Source of the DNA: Roseospira navarrensis
GTDB taxonomy: Bacteria > Pseudomonadota > Alphaproteobacteria > Rhodospirillales > Rhodospirillaceae
Direction: 5' to 3'
DNA length: 64,000 nucleotides
NCBI RefSeq assembly: GCF_009601025.1
Contig: NZ_WIVE01000017.1
Location: 1 to 64,000 of the forward strand
Shown one piece after another: positions 35,565-44,219 of the stretch. A model generated the notes under the pieces. That model was not told the origin of the DNA. It did not search any database and was given only the letters and a program-made list of their open reading frames with translations. Every line of letters begins with the position of its first letter. The stretch's first letter is position 1. A program made the position numbers and the translations under genes.

Positions 35565-36185
35565 TCAGCCCGGATCGTAGCGGGCGCAGAAGGCCTCGAT
35601 GTCCAGCGTCCGGAAGTCTTCCAGGCGCGCCGTCAGCGTGTCGTGATCCCAGTCCCACCAGCGGAGCCGCCCGAGCGCGGCGACGATCTCCGGCGCAAAG
35701 CGCTCGCGGATCGGTTTCGCCGGCACCCCGGCCACGATGGTGTAGGGGGCCACGTCCCGGCTGACCACGGCGCCCGCGGCCACCACCGCGCCGTCGCCGA
35801 TGGTCACGCCCGGCAGCACGATGGCGCCGTGGCCGATCCAGACATCATGACCGACGGTCACGGGACTGGCGCGACGCCAGTCGAAGACCGCCGGATCGTC
35901 CGGACCCATGCCGAACTGGGACGCGCGATAGGTGAAGTGGTGCTGGCTGGCCCGCGCCATGGGATGGTTGCCGGGGTTCAGCCGGGTATGCGCGGCGATG
36001 GACGCGAACCTGCCGATGGTCGTGGAGATCACCTCGCTGTCGTTACAGACATAGCTGTAATCCCCCAGCGTCGTCTCGGTCAGGCTGACGCGGGCCTGCA
36101 CCTCGGTCCAGCGCCCCAGGACGCAGTCGGTCACGGTCGCGGTCGGGTCGAGGGTGGGAGCTTCGGACAGCATGCGGGCAGTCAT
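35565..36185 (-). CDS. phosphonate-operon hexapeptide-repeat acetyltransferase
   Basis: A 206-residue left-handed beta-helix transferase. Imperfect hexapeptide repeats ([59 protein letters not shown]) and a family-specific C-terminus ([11 protein letters not shown]) match the acyltransferase commonly found at the end of phn operons. Its substrate is not known to me, though acetylation of aminophosphonates or a phosphonate intermediate is often suggested. The ATG at 36185 overlaps the phnL stop; longer starts lie inside phnL. Confidence 0.85.
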   Translation of the reverse strand: MTARMLSEAPTLDPTATVTDCVLGRWTEVQARVSLTETTLGDYSYVCNDSEVISTTIGRFASIAAHTRLNPGNHPMARASQHHFTYRASQFGMGPDDPAVFDWRRASPVTVGHDVWIGHGAIVLPGVTIGDGAVVAAGAVVSRDVAPYTIVAGVPAKPIRERFAPEIVAALGRLRWWDWDHDTLTARLEDFRTLDIEAFCARYDPG

Positions 36186-36901
36186 GAGCAGGTGTCTCGC
36201 GCGGTCAGCGTGAAGAGGCGCGCGTCCAGCGCCTCGCGCACCGCCGGATCGTGAAAGATTCCGACAAGGGCGGCGCCGGCGGCGCATGCCTCGGCGATCA
36301 GCGCCACGACAATATCGCGGTTGGCCAGGTCCAGCGAGGCCGTGGGCTCGTCCAGCAGCAGGATGGGACGGGGCGCGACGAACCCACGGGCGACGTTGAC
36401 GCGCTGTTGTTCACCGCCGGAGAAGGTCGCCGGGGCCAGCGGCCACAGCCGCTCCGGGATGTTGAGGCGGCTCAGCAGGGCGCCGGCGCGGGCGCGGGCG
36501 GCCCCGACCTCCTCGCCCAGGGCGACCAGCGGTTCGGCCACCACATCCAGGGTGGGCACGCGCGGAATGACGCGCAGGAACTGGCTGACGTGGCCCAGCG
36601 TGCGGCGGCGCAGGGCCAGGGCCGCGCGCGGCGGCGCGCTCGCCAGATCCACCCAGTCGTCCTCGGCCTCACCGTGGCGCACCATGACCCGGCCGGCATC
36701 GGGCCGATAGTTGGCATACAGGGTGCGCAGCAGCGTGGACTTGCCGGCCCCGGACGGACCGTGAAGCGCCACCACCTCGCCGGCATGGACGGTCAGGGAA
36801 ACGTTCCGGAACACGGGGATTTCGGCCCCGCCCTGGGTGTGCAGGACGAAGGTCTTGGCCAGGCCCTCGGCCCGGATCATGGCGCGTTCGGGGCCGGTCA
36901 T
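36182..36901 (-). CDS. phnL: PhnL ATP-binding subunit of the C-P lyase machinery
   Basis: A 239-residue ABC-type ATPase with Walker [11 protein letters not shown], signature [14 protein letters not shown] and Walker [13 protein letters not shown]. The [20 protein letters not shown] segment and switch region [11 protein letters not shown] are PhnL features. PhnL associates with the PhnGHIJ core and, with PhnI and PhnG, transfers phosphonate to ATP. There is no partner permease. Its start overlaps the phnK stop. Confidence 0.92.
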   Translation of the reverse strand: MTGPERAMIRAEGLAKTFVLHTQGGAEIPVFRNVSLTVHAGEVVALHGPSGAGKSTLLRTLYANYRPDAGRVMVRHGEAEDDWVDLASAPPRAALALRRRTLGHVSQFLRVIPRVPTLDVVAEPLVALGEEVGAARARAGALLSRLNIPERLWPLAPATFSGGEQQRVNVARGFVAPRPILLLDEPTASLDLANRDIVVALIAEACAAGAALVGIFHDPAVREALDARLFTLTARDTCS

Positions 36902-37701
36902 GCCTGCAACACCGACGAGACGAGAAGCTGGGTATAGGGATGATGCGGATCGTCCAGAACCTGGTCGGTCAGGCCGTGTTCGACCACCCGGCCGTCCTTC
37001 ATGACCATCAGCCGGTGCGCCAGAAGCCGCGCCACCGCCAGGTCATGGGTGACGATGACGGCGGCCAGCCCCAGGCGGGTGACCAGATCGCGCAGCAGGT
37101 CGAGCAAGCGCGCCTGAACCGAGACGTCCAGCCCGCCCGTGGGCTCGTCCATGAACACCAGACGCGGACCGCTGACCAGAACGCGCGCCAGTTGAAGGCG
37201 CTGGCGCATGCCGCCGGAAAAGGTCGTCGGGCGGTCGTCCAGGCGGTCGGACTCGATCTCCACCCGCGCCAGCCAGTCGGCGGCGTCGGCGCGGATGCGG
37301 CCGTAATGGCGCGCCCCCAGCGCCATCGGGCGTTCGCCGATGTTGGCCCCGGCGGACACCCCCATGCGCAGGCCGTCGCGCGGGTCCTGATGGACATAGC
37401 CCCAGTCGGTGCGCATCAACAGGCGGCGTCGGCCCTCCGGCAGGGCATGCACGTCCAGGGCCTGGCCGCCCTCTGCGGGGCGATAGAGGACGGTTCCGGC
37501 ATCCGGGGTCAGGCCGCCGGACAGGCAGCGCAACAGCGTGGTCTTGCCCGATCCGGATTCCCCCACCACACCCAGCACCTCGCCGGCATACAGGTCGAAG
37601 GAGATGTCCGCGCACGCCGGCCGCGCCCCGAACGCCTTGCCCAGCCCGGCGACGGTCAGAAGCGGCGGGTCTGCCTCCGTCATCAGGGCGGCCGCGCTCA
37701 T
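36898..37701 (-). CDS. phnK: PhnK ATP-binding subunit of the C-P lyase complex
   Basis: A 267-residue ABC-type ATPase. Walker A GESGSGKTT, signature FSGGMRQRLQLARV and the PhnK block TDWGYVHQDPRDGLRMGVSA are clear. PhnK docks on the PhnJ subunits of the core complex. The ATG at 37701 overlaps the phnJ stop as ATGA. Confidence 0.92.
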   Translation of the reverse strand: MSAAALMTEADPPLLTVAGLGKAFGARPACADISFDLYAGEVLGVVGESGSGKTTLLRCLSGGLTPDAGTVLYRPAEGGQALDVHALPEGRRRLLMRTDWGYVHQDPRDGLRMGVSAGANIGERPMALGARHYGRIRADAADWLARVEIESDRLDDRPTTFSGGMRQRLQLARVLVSGPRLVFMDEPTGGLDVSVQARLLDLLRDLVTRLGLAAVIVTHDLAVARLLAHRLMVMKDGRVVEHGLTDQVLDDPHHPYTQLLVSSVLQA

Positions 37702-38633
37702 GCCGGGTCCTCCGACGCGTGTTCGCGGGCGACCTGCTCCATGGTGTCCGCCAGGGCCTCGCCGGCGGCGCTGGCGGCGGCCGGTCCCTGGTGGCCGTCG
37801 GCGCGCCGGCCGGCGCAATAGTCGCTGTCCGAACACACGAACAGGCGCCCGCCGATGTCGTCGGTCACGACCTCGTCGAGATAGCTGTCATCGGCGCCGC
37901 ACAGGTCGCAGACCCGGTCCCACCCCTGCACCTCGAACGGGTGATCCTCGAAATCCAGGCTGACGACGCTGGTATGCGGCGGCACCGCGTAGATGCGCTT
38001 TTCGCGCCCCGCGCCGAAAAGCTGAAGAAACGGCGCGTCGTGCATTTTGGGGTTGTCGAACTTGGGGATCGGCGAGGGCGCCATGACATGGCGGCCGTTG
38101 ACCATGACCGGATAGTCATAGGATGTCGCCACGCGACCATAATGCGCGATGTCCTCGTACAGCTTGACATGCATGACGCCGTAATCCGCCAGCGCGTGCA
38201 TGCGGCGGGTTTCGGTCTCGCGCGGCTCCATGAAGCGCAGCGGCTCCGGGATGGGCACCTGATAGACCAGGATCTGGCCGGGGCCGAGCGGCGTTTCGGG
38301 AATACGGTGGCGGGTCTGGATCAGGGTCGCCTCGCGCGTGCGCTCGGTGGTGCGCACGCCGGCCACGCGGCGGAAGAAGCGGCGGATGGACACCGCGTTG
38401 GTGGTGTCGTCGGCGCCCTGGTCGATCACCTTCAGCACGTCTTCGGGCCCGATGATGCTGGCCGTGACCTGAATGCCGCCGGTGCCCCAGCCGTAGGGCA
38501 GCGGCATTTCGCGCCCGGCGAACGGCACCTGATAGCCCGGAATGGCCACCGCCTTCAGCAGCGCGCGGCGGATCATGCGCTTGGTCTGCTCGTCGAGATA
38601 GCCGAAGGTCACGCCGGCGTCGGGCTGGCTCAT
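37698..38633 (-). CDS. phnJ: PhnJ, alpha-D-ribose 1-methylphosphonate 5-phosphate C-P lyase
   Basis: A 311-residue radical-SAM-type enzyme that breaks the carbon-phosphorus bond. Cysteines at 242, 245, 267 and 273 (CDLC and CSDSDYC) align with the E. coli set C241, C244, C266 and C272, which holds the iron-sulfur cluster and the catalytic cysteine. QVPFAGREMPLPYGWGTGGI and YAVPPHTSVVSLDFEDHPFE are strongly conserved. The chain extends about 38 residues past the last cysteine. It overlaps phnI by four bases. Confidence 0.96.
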   Translation of the reverse strand: MSQPDAGVTFGYLDEQTKRMIRRALLKAVAIPGYQVPFAGREMPLPYGWGTGGIQVTASIIGPEDVLKVIDQGADDTTNAVSIRRFFRRVAGVRTTERTREATLIQTRHRIPETPLGPGQILVYQVPIPEPLRFMEPRETETRRMHALADYGVMHVKLYEDIAHYGRVATSYDYPVMVNGRHVMAPSPIPKFDNPKMHDAPFLQLFGAGREKRIYAVPPHTSVVSLDFEDHPFEVQGWDRVCDLCGADDSYLDEVVTDDIGGRLFVCSDSDYCAGRRADGHQGPAAASAAGEALADTMEQVAREHASEDPA

Positions 38634-39733
38634 GAGGACGCTCCCTCGCCCGATGCGGCCCGGCGCATGCGCCTGACGGCATCCAGCTCGGCCTGGAAAT
38701 CGACGTAGTGCGGCAACTTCAGGTGCTGCACGAAGCCGCTGGCCTCGACCACGTCCAGGTGGGACAGCACGAACTCTTCATCCTGGACCGGGGCCACGAC
38801 GGCTTCGCCCAGATCGGGCGCGCGCAGGGCGCGGTCCACCAGGGCCATGGCCATGGCCTTGCGCTCGGCAAAACCGAACACCAGCCCATAACCGCGCGTG
38901 AACTGGGGCGGCGCGGTCCGGCTGCCCTGGAACTGGTTGACCATCTGGCATTCGGTCACGGTGACGACGCCGATGGTGACGGGAAAGCCCAGGTCCTCGG
39001 GGATGATCTCGACCTCGACGGTCCCCATGCGGATCTCGCCGGCGAAGGGATGGGTGGTGCCGTGGCCGCGCTGACTGGAATAGGCCAGCGACAACAAAAA
39101 GCCCTCGTCACCGCGCGCCAGCGCCTGAAGCCGCAGGGCGCGCCCGGCGGGAAAGGTCAACGGCGCGCGCGTCAGATCCGGCACCGGCGCGTCGGGATCG
39201 GGGTCGTCGGCATCGGTTTCGGGTTCGATCAGGCCGTCGGTGTCCAGAATGTCCGCGATCCGCGGCATGGCCGCGTCCAGCGGCTCTTCCGCGGAGGGCG
39301 GGGGATTACTTGCGTCCTCGCCGTGCTCGGCGGCGAGCGCGAAGTCGATCAGGCGGTGCGTGTAGTCAAAGGTCGGCCCCAGCACCTGCCCGCCCGGCAG
39401 GTCCTTGAAGGTGGCCGAGACGCGCCGCTGCACCGCCATGGCGGCGGTGTCCAGCGGACGCGTGACAGCCAGCCGGGGCAGCGTGGTGCGATAGGCCCGC
39501 ACCAGAAAGATGGCCTCGGCCACATCGCCCCAGGCCTGTTTCAGCGCCAGCGCGGCCAGATCGGGGTCATAGAGCGAGCCCTCGGCCATGATGCGCGCCA
39601 CCGCCAGCGCCATCTGATCGCGGATCTGGGCCACCGTCAGCGCGGCCAGGTCGGGATCGCCCCGGCGCCGCGCGGCAAGCTGGGCGTGGGCGGCGTCGAT
39701 GGCGGCCTCGCCGCCCTTGACCGCGACGTACAT
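38630..39733 (-). CDS. phnI: PhnI, C-P lyase nucleosidase subunit
   Basis: A 367-residue protein of typical PhnI length. MYVAVKGGEAAIDAAHAQLA at the start and HPFAGEIRMGTVEVEI, TVTECQMVNQF and LPHYVDFQAELDAVRRM towards the end are signatures. PhnI acts with PhnG, PhnH and PhnL to replace the adenine of ATP with phosphonate. It is three bases downstream of phnH and overlaps phnJ. Confidence 0.95.
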   Translation of the reverse strand: MYVAVKGGEAAIDAAHAQLAARRRGDPDLAALTVAQIRDQMALAVARIMAEGSLYDPDLAALALKQAWGDVAEAIFLVRAYRTTLPRLAVTRPLDTAAMAVQRRVSATFKDLPGGQVLGPTFDYTHRLIDFALAAEHGEDASNPPPSAEEPLDAAMPRIADILDTDGLIEPETDADDPDPDAPVPDLTRAPLTFPAGRALRLQALARGDEGFLLSLAYSSQRGHGTTHPFAGEIRMGTVEVEIIPEDLGFPVTIGVVTVTECQMVNQFQGSRTAPPQFTRGYGLVFGFAERKAMAMALVDRALRAPDLGEAVVAPVQDEEFVLSHLDVVEASGFVQHLKLPHYVDFQAELDAVRRMRRAASGEGASS

Positions 39734-39736
39734 GGC

Positions 39737-40357
39737 TCAGTCCTCTCGCACGGTCACGGACCGGGGCAGCGCCGCCAGAGCGTGGGGCGCGCACAAAAAG
39801 ATGTCGACGCCCTGGGGATGGAGTGCCGCGTTCTCTGCCCAGATGGCCGGAAAGGCGGCCGGCAGGCCCGCCACGGCCAGGCGTGTGCGGCCCTTGATCC
39901 CGGGGCCGGACAGCGTCCAGCCGGCATCGGCGCGCAGACCCGCCACCTGGACGATCAGGGTCGCGCCCTGGTCGGGGTATTCGGCCGCACCGATGGGAAA
40001 CGCCGAGAGGTCATCCAGCGCGGAGGCGTCCCCGACCAGGGCGAAGGCGGCCTCGTCCGGCGTGGCAACGAGCGGGCATCCGGCGTGAAAGCGCAGCCAG
40101 TCCCGAACCGCCTGGGCCTCCAGAGCGGGGTCCAGCCAGACCGGCGTTTCAAGATCGAGCAGGGTGAGGGCCAGGGCGGCGGCCCAAGGCGTGAGCGGCG
40201 CCGGCGGGGTCAGGTCCACGGGCAGGGCCTGGATCGTGCCGGGACGCGACAGCGCCTCCAGTGCGGCGCGGAACAGCCGCTGGGCATCGAACACCGGATC
40301 GGCCAGGCCGGGCGCGGGCGCGGGCGCGGCGTTGGTGGCATGGCGTGTGTCCATCAT
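39737..40357 (-). CDS. phnH: PhnH, C-P lyase subunit
   Basis: A 206-residue core subunit. PVFDAQRLFRAALEALSRPG at the N-terminus and the AEYPDQGATLIVQV region match PhnH, including the aspartate-rich acidic middle and GPGIKG loop. It forms part of the PhnGHIJ complex. It overlaps the phnG stop by four bases. Confidence 0.93.
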   Translation of the reverse strand: MMDTRHATNAAPAPAPGLADPVFDAQRLFRAALEALSRPGTIQALPVDLTPPAPLTPWAAALALTLLDLETPVWLDPALEAQAVRDWLRFHAGCPLVATPDEAAFALVGDASALDDLSAFPIGAAEYPDQGATLIVQVAGLRADAGWTLSGPGIKGRTRLAVAGLPAAFPAIWAENAALHPQGVDIFLCAPHALAALPRSVTVRED

Positions 40358-40833
40358 TCGCCCCTGACCATGGTGAAGAAGTCCACCCGCGAGGCCGCAG
40401 CCTGGCGCGACTCGTCGCAGCGCCGCTCTTCAAGAAACGCCGCCAGGGGCTCGATCACCGCCTTCGTCAGTTCATCGCGGCGGGCCGGGTCCTGAAGCAG
40501 GGCATCGAACAGCGCCGCCAGTTCGGCGTGGCGGCTGGCGCGCCCGGCGACCGCGCCGTGGCCGACGCGGGTCGCCCCGTCGGCGCCGTCGATGGCCACG
40601 GCGCAGCGGGTCAGCGTCATCTCACCCAGGTTGAATCGTGCGCCCGTGCCGCCGGCGCGGCCCGTCACCATGGCGGTGCCGATCTCGGGCGGGCGCGCCG
40701 TGCGGGGAACCGGCGGGTCTGACACGTCGCGCCAGGCGGCCTCCAGGCGGTCCACGGGCGCAAGGGAGAGCACCCGCATCCAGCGTTGCCGCGCGGCGGT
40801 GTCGGGGTCTGGGGACGGCGCGGCCGAGGCCAT
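40354..40833 (-). CDS. phnG: PhnG, C-P lyase subunit
   Basis: A 159-residue core subunit. RQRWMRVLSLAPVDRLEAAW, ARFNLGEMTLTRCAVAIDG and VGHGAVAGRASRHAELAALF are the three conserved PhnG blocks. First gene of the phnGHIJKL operon. The 383-bp divergent region to phnC upstream holds a PhnF-like operator about 56 bases before the ATG and a Pho box about 180 bases before it. Confidence 0.94.
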   Translation of the reverse strand: MASAAPSPDPDTAARQRWMRVLSLAPVDRLEAAWRDVSDPPVPRTARPPEIGTAMVTGRAGGTGARFNLGEMTLTRCAVAIDGADGATRVGHGAVAGRASRHAELAALFDALLQDPARRDELTKAVIEPLAAFLEERRCDESRQAAASRVDFFTMVRGE

Positions 40834-40888
40834 GGAGCGGACCTATCCTTCATTCCGGCGCAGACCCCGTTCGGGATCGCGAGACCAA

Positions 40889-40900
40889 TTGTATAGACGA
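40889..40900. promoter_or_regulatory. candidate PhnF (GntR-family) operator
   Basis: TTGTATAGACGA matches 10 of 12 positions of the mycobacterial PhnF site TGGTATAGACCA, including the whole GTATAGAC core. It lies between the Pho box and phnG, where a repressor would block the operon. No phnF gene is in the window, so the repressor would be encoded elsewhere. Confidence 0.5.
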
Positions 40901-41012
40901 CTAGATCACTAGATTACACGACGGATGCCGGCGCTCCGGTCAGGACGGGCCGGAGACCATATCGCTGATCCAGCGGGTACACGGCGGGTCCCCCTTGGTC
41001 AAAGCAAATAGC

Positions 41013-41041
41013 GTGACAGATTTATTGATGTTTTGTGACAG
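41013..41041 (-). promoter_or_regulatory. Pho box in the phnG-phnC divergent region
   Basis: Read on the minus strand, two perfect CTGTCAC heptamers start 22 bases apart, with a degenerate CATCAAT heptamer exactly between them. All three therefore follow the 11-bp period of PhoB boxes. Four-base AT-rich spacers (AAAA and AAAT) separate them, as in the consensus. The orientation points to phnG; the phnC operon may also respond. Confidence 0.75.
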
Positions 41042-41216
41042 CCTGTGACTGGCCTGACCCGGCCCAGCACGAGTCCGAGCCTGTGTTTCACTTCCGTTAA
41101 TTTTTGGCGGGTGCCCGAATCTGTCTTCGCCCACCCCGCGCCCCTTGATAGGGTCCGGGCCGTTCACCCGTTCGGCCCAGGGCACGACGGGATCCAGCGA
41201 CCGCAAGGGATACGCC

Positions 41217-42041
41217 ATGCAGGTGACCGGCCTGACGAAGCGCTTCGGCAGCGTCACCGCCGTCAAGGCGGCCACGTTCTCGGTGCCCACGCCGCAGATG
41301 GTGGGCATCATCGGTCGGTCCGGGGCCGGCAAGTCCACGCTGCTGCGCATGATCAACCACCTGACCCCGGCGACCGAGGGGCGCATCGTGATCGACGGCC
41401 GCGACGTCCTGTCCCTGCGCGGCCGCGCCCGCCACGACTGGCAGCGCGACTGCGCCATGATCTTCCAGCAGTTCAACCTGGTGCCGCGTCTGGACGTGCT
41501 GACCAACGTCATGCTGGGGCGCCTGAACCGACATGGCACCGTGCGCAGCCTGCTGAAAATGTTCAGCCGCGAGGACATTGCCCGCGCCCTGCGCGCCCTG
41601 GAGCGCCTTGGCATCGCCGAGCAGGCCATGCAGCGCGCCGAGGAGCTGTCCGGCGGGCAGCAACAGCGCGTCGCCATCGCCCGCGCGCTGACCCAGGACC
41701 CGCGCATGATTCTGGCCGACGAGCCGATCGCCTCGCTCGACCCCATGAGCGCCCAGATCGTCATGTCGTCCCTGCGCGAGATTCACGAGCGCGACGGCCT
41801 GACCGTGATCTGCAACCTGCACACCCTGGACACCGCCCGCACCTACTGCGACCGCGTCATCGGCATGCGGGCCGGCGAAATCGTCTTCGACGGTCCCGCC
41901 AGCGCGGTCACCACCGACGTCGCGCGCGAAATCTATGGCGCCGACGAGTCGTTCGATGAGGGAGTCACCTCCACCTCGCTGGACGACGTGCCCCGCGCCG
42001 AAGCCGAGGCCTACCTTCGGCCGGTGCAGGCCTCCGCCTGA
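41217..42041 (+). CDS. phnC: phosphonate ABC transporter ATPase
   Basis: A 274-residue ATPase. Walker [11 protein letters not shown]-loop [20 protein letters not shown], signature [13 protein letters not shown], Walker [13 protein letters not shown] and [15 protein letters not shown] are all PhnC-specific. The ATG at 41217 follows AAGGGA and begins the recognised protein. The gene is divergent from phnG. It drives the PhnE1/PhnE2 permease for phosphonate import. Confidence 0.95.
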   Translation: MQVTGLTKRFGSVTAVKAATFSVPTPQMVGIIGRSGAGKSTLLRMINHLTPATEGRIVIDGRDVLSLRGRARHDWQRDCAMIFQQFNLVPRLDVLTNVMLGRLNRHGTVRSLLKMFSREDIARALRALERLGIAEQAMQRAEELSGGQQQRVAIARALTQDPRMILADEPIASLDPMSAQIVMSSLREIHERDGLTVICNLHTLDTARTYCDRVIGMRAGEIVFDGPASAVTTDVAREIYGADESFDEGVTSTSLDDVPRAEAEAYLRPVQASA

Positions 42042-42136
42042 TCCTGATCCGACGGCCCCGGGCACCCCGCCCGGGGCCGTTTCCCGTCAGACCCGCCCCA
42101 CACGACCACCCTTCGCATGTCTCAAGGAGGACACCC

Positions 42137-43072
42137 GTGACCCTCTCCCTGTCGCTCAAGACCGTCGCTGTCTCCGCCGCCGCGCTGACGGCCGCGACCG
42201 CCTTCATTCCCGCCGCCCAGGCCCAGGACGCGTCCATCGACGAGTTCCGCATCGGCATTCTGGGGGGTGAGAACGCCTCCGACCGCCTGCGCTCCAACGA
42301 GTGCCTGCGCACCAAGGTCGAAGAGCTGCTGGGCGTCGAGACCAAGCTGTTCGCCCCGGCCGACTACAACGGCGTCATCGAAGGCCTGATCGGCGGCAAC
42401 CTGGACCTGGCCTGGCTGGGCGCCTCCGGCTACGCCAAGGTCTACCTGGAAGACCCCGACGTCGTTGAGCCTGTCCTGGTCAAGATCAACGTCGACGGCA
42501 GCTACGGCTATCACTCCATCGGCTTTGCCCGCGCCGACAGCGGCATTGCCTCGCTGGAGGACATGGACGGCAAGGTGTTCGCCTTCGGCGACCCGAACTC
42601 CACCTCCGGCTATCTCATCCCGTCCATCGAGATCCCCCAGAAGGGCTACAGCATGGAGCCGGGCGATTACTTCGGCGACGTGGTCTTCTCCGGCGGTCAC
42701 GAACAGACCATCGTCGGCGTCTACAACGGCGACTATGACGGCGGCGTGACCTGGGCCGATGGCCTGGGCGAGTGGGAAGACGGCTTCAACTCCGGCGCCT
42801 TCCGCAAGGCCGTCGACGCCGGTCTGGTGGACATGACCGAGCTGGTCGAGATCTGGCGCTCCAACGTCATTCCCGAAGGTCCCATCGTGCTGCGCCAGGC
42901 GCTGCCGGAAGACGTCAAGCTGAAGGTGACCGGCCTGATCGCCAGCCTGGAGTCGATGGACCCCGAGTGCGCGTACTCCTTCATGGCCGGCGAGATCAAG
43001 GGCATCGCGCCGATCACGCATGAGGCCTATGTCAGCGTCATCGAGGCCCGCAAGGTCAAGATGGGCGACTGA
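42137..43072 (+). CDS. phnD: phosphonate ABC transporter substrate-binding protein
   Basis: A 311-residue exported binding protein. It starts at GTG 42137 with AAGGAGGA upstream, and the signal peptide ends in AAQAQ (about residue 29). FRIGILGGENASDRLRSNEC, FAPADYNGVIEGLIGGNLDL and FGDPNSTSGYLIP are PhnD hallmarks, the last contributing phosphonate ligands. It lies 95 bases after phnC. Confidence 0.94.
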   Translation: MTLSLSLKTVAVSAAALTAATAFIPAAQAQDASIDEFRIGILGGENASDRLRSNECLRTKVEELLGVETKLFAPADYNGVIEGLIGGNLDLAWLGASGYAKVYLEDPDVVEPVLVKINVDGSYGYHSIGFARADSGIASLEDMDGKVFAFGDPNSTSGYLIPSIEIPQKGYSMEPGDYFGDVVFSGGHEQTIVGVYNGDYDGGVTWADGLGEWEDGFNSGAFRKAVDAGLVDMTELVEIWRSNVIPEGPIVLRQALPEDVKLKVTGLIASLESMDPECAYSFMAGEIKGIAPITHEAYVSVIEARKVKMGD

Positions 43073-43169
43073 GGAACGTCTTCGTCGGTCGGTCCGTGTC
43101 CTGATGGATCGGGATACGGGCCGGCCGGCATGGCGCCCCGCTCCTTTTTCGGATCGCGATTCGGTGACT

Positions 43170-43281
43170 CCCTCCCCTGGAAGGGGAGGGTTGGGGTGGG
43201 GTTGATGCGCCAAAACGCCAAGGACCCGGTCTTCGAGACTCCCCCCTCCCAGCCTCCCCCCTCCGGGGGGAGGGGCTGGGC
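43170..43281. repeat. dispersed GC-rich hairpin repeats between phnD and phnE1
   Basis: First hairpin: CCCTCCCC (43170-43177), loop TGGAA, GGGGAGGG (43183-43190). Second: CCAGCCTCCCC-type arm at about 43248-43262 against the complement at about 43265-43281. The same TGGAA loop and C-rich arm occur at 49336-49366. The repeats fill most of the 241-bp gap between phnD and phnE1 and could reduce downstream expression or stabilise the phnCD mRNA. Confidence 0.7.
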
Positions 43282-43313
43282 TGCCATCTCCCGTCAGGGC
43301 TGACTCAACAGGG

Positions 43314-44219
43314 ATGGCACAGCCGCGCTCAAAGGACCCCACCGCCGCCATGAGTTCCCCCGCCATCAACCTGGGCCAGCATGCCGACATCGTCGCCATG
43401 GAACAGCGCCGGCGCGTCTATTCGCTGCTGACGGTGCTGATCGTGGCCGCCATCCTGGCCGGGGGCTATACCCAGGCGGAGACCATGAACTCCGGCGGCT
43501 TCGTCCGGGGCATGATGCAGTTCCTGGACTATCCCGGCGACATCGTCGAGGAGGCCTGGGCCAGCGGCTGGGCCTTCTGGGGGATCGCCTGGGGCTTCAT
43601 GCCGGCCCTGATCGAAACGCTCAACATCGCCGCGACGGCCACCATTCTGGGCGGCCTGCTGGCGATGGTGTTCGCCTTTCTCAGCACCCGCAACCTGGAT
43701 GTCTGGCCGCCCCTGATCCCCGTCTCGCGCCGCCTGATGGATGTCATGCGCGCCTTTCCGGAACTGATCCTGGCCCTGTTCCTGATCTTTGTGCTGGGCG
43801 CCAGTTCGGTGCCGGCCATGATCGCCATCGCCGTTCACACCATCGGCGCGCTCGGCAAGCTGTTTTCCGAGGTCAACGAGAACGTGGACCGCCGCCCCAT
43901 CGAGGGCCTTCAGGCGGTCGGCGCCGGCTGGCTGCAACGCATGCGCTTCGGCGTGCTGCCGCAGGTGCTGCCGAACTACACCAGCTATTTTCTGATGCGC
44001 TTCGAGATCAACGTGCGCGCCTCGGCCATCCTGGGCTTCGTCGGAGCCGGCGGCCTGGGCGCGGAACTGCGCCGCACCATCGGTTGGGGCAGCGGCGAGG
44101 AAACCGCCGCGCTCCTGCTGCTGCTGTTCGCCTCCATCATGGTCATCGATCAGTTTTCCGGGGTTGTGCGGCGCAGTTTGGTCTCGGGCACGCTTCTGAC
44201 CCAGAGGACGGTGGCATGA
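43314..44219 (+). CDS. phnE: phosphonate ABC transporter permease 1
   Basis: A 301-residue permease with about six membrane segments. TATILGGLLAMVFAFLSTRN, DVMRAFPELILALFLIFVLG and the coupling loop EGLQAVGAGWLQRMRFGVLP match PhnE. Two in-frame starts exist (43314 and the ATG 13 codons later at 43350). The first is kept, though the local ribosome binding site is poor. It overlaps the second permease gene by four bases. Confidence 0.92.
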   Translation: MAQPRSKDPTAAMSSPAINLGQHADIVAMEQRRRVYSLLTVLIVAAILAGGYTQAETMNSGGFVRGMMQFLDYPGDIVEEAWASGWAFWGIAWGFMPALIETLNIAATATILGGLLAMVFAFLSTRNLDVWPPLIPVSRRLMDVMRAFPELILALFLIFVLGASSVPAMIAIAVHTIGALGKLFSEVNENVDRRPIEGLQAVGAGWLQRMRFGVLPQVLPNYTSYFLMRFEINVRASAILGFVGAGGLGAELRRTIGWGSGEETAALLLLLFASIMVIDQFSGVVRRSLVSGTLLTQRTVA

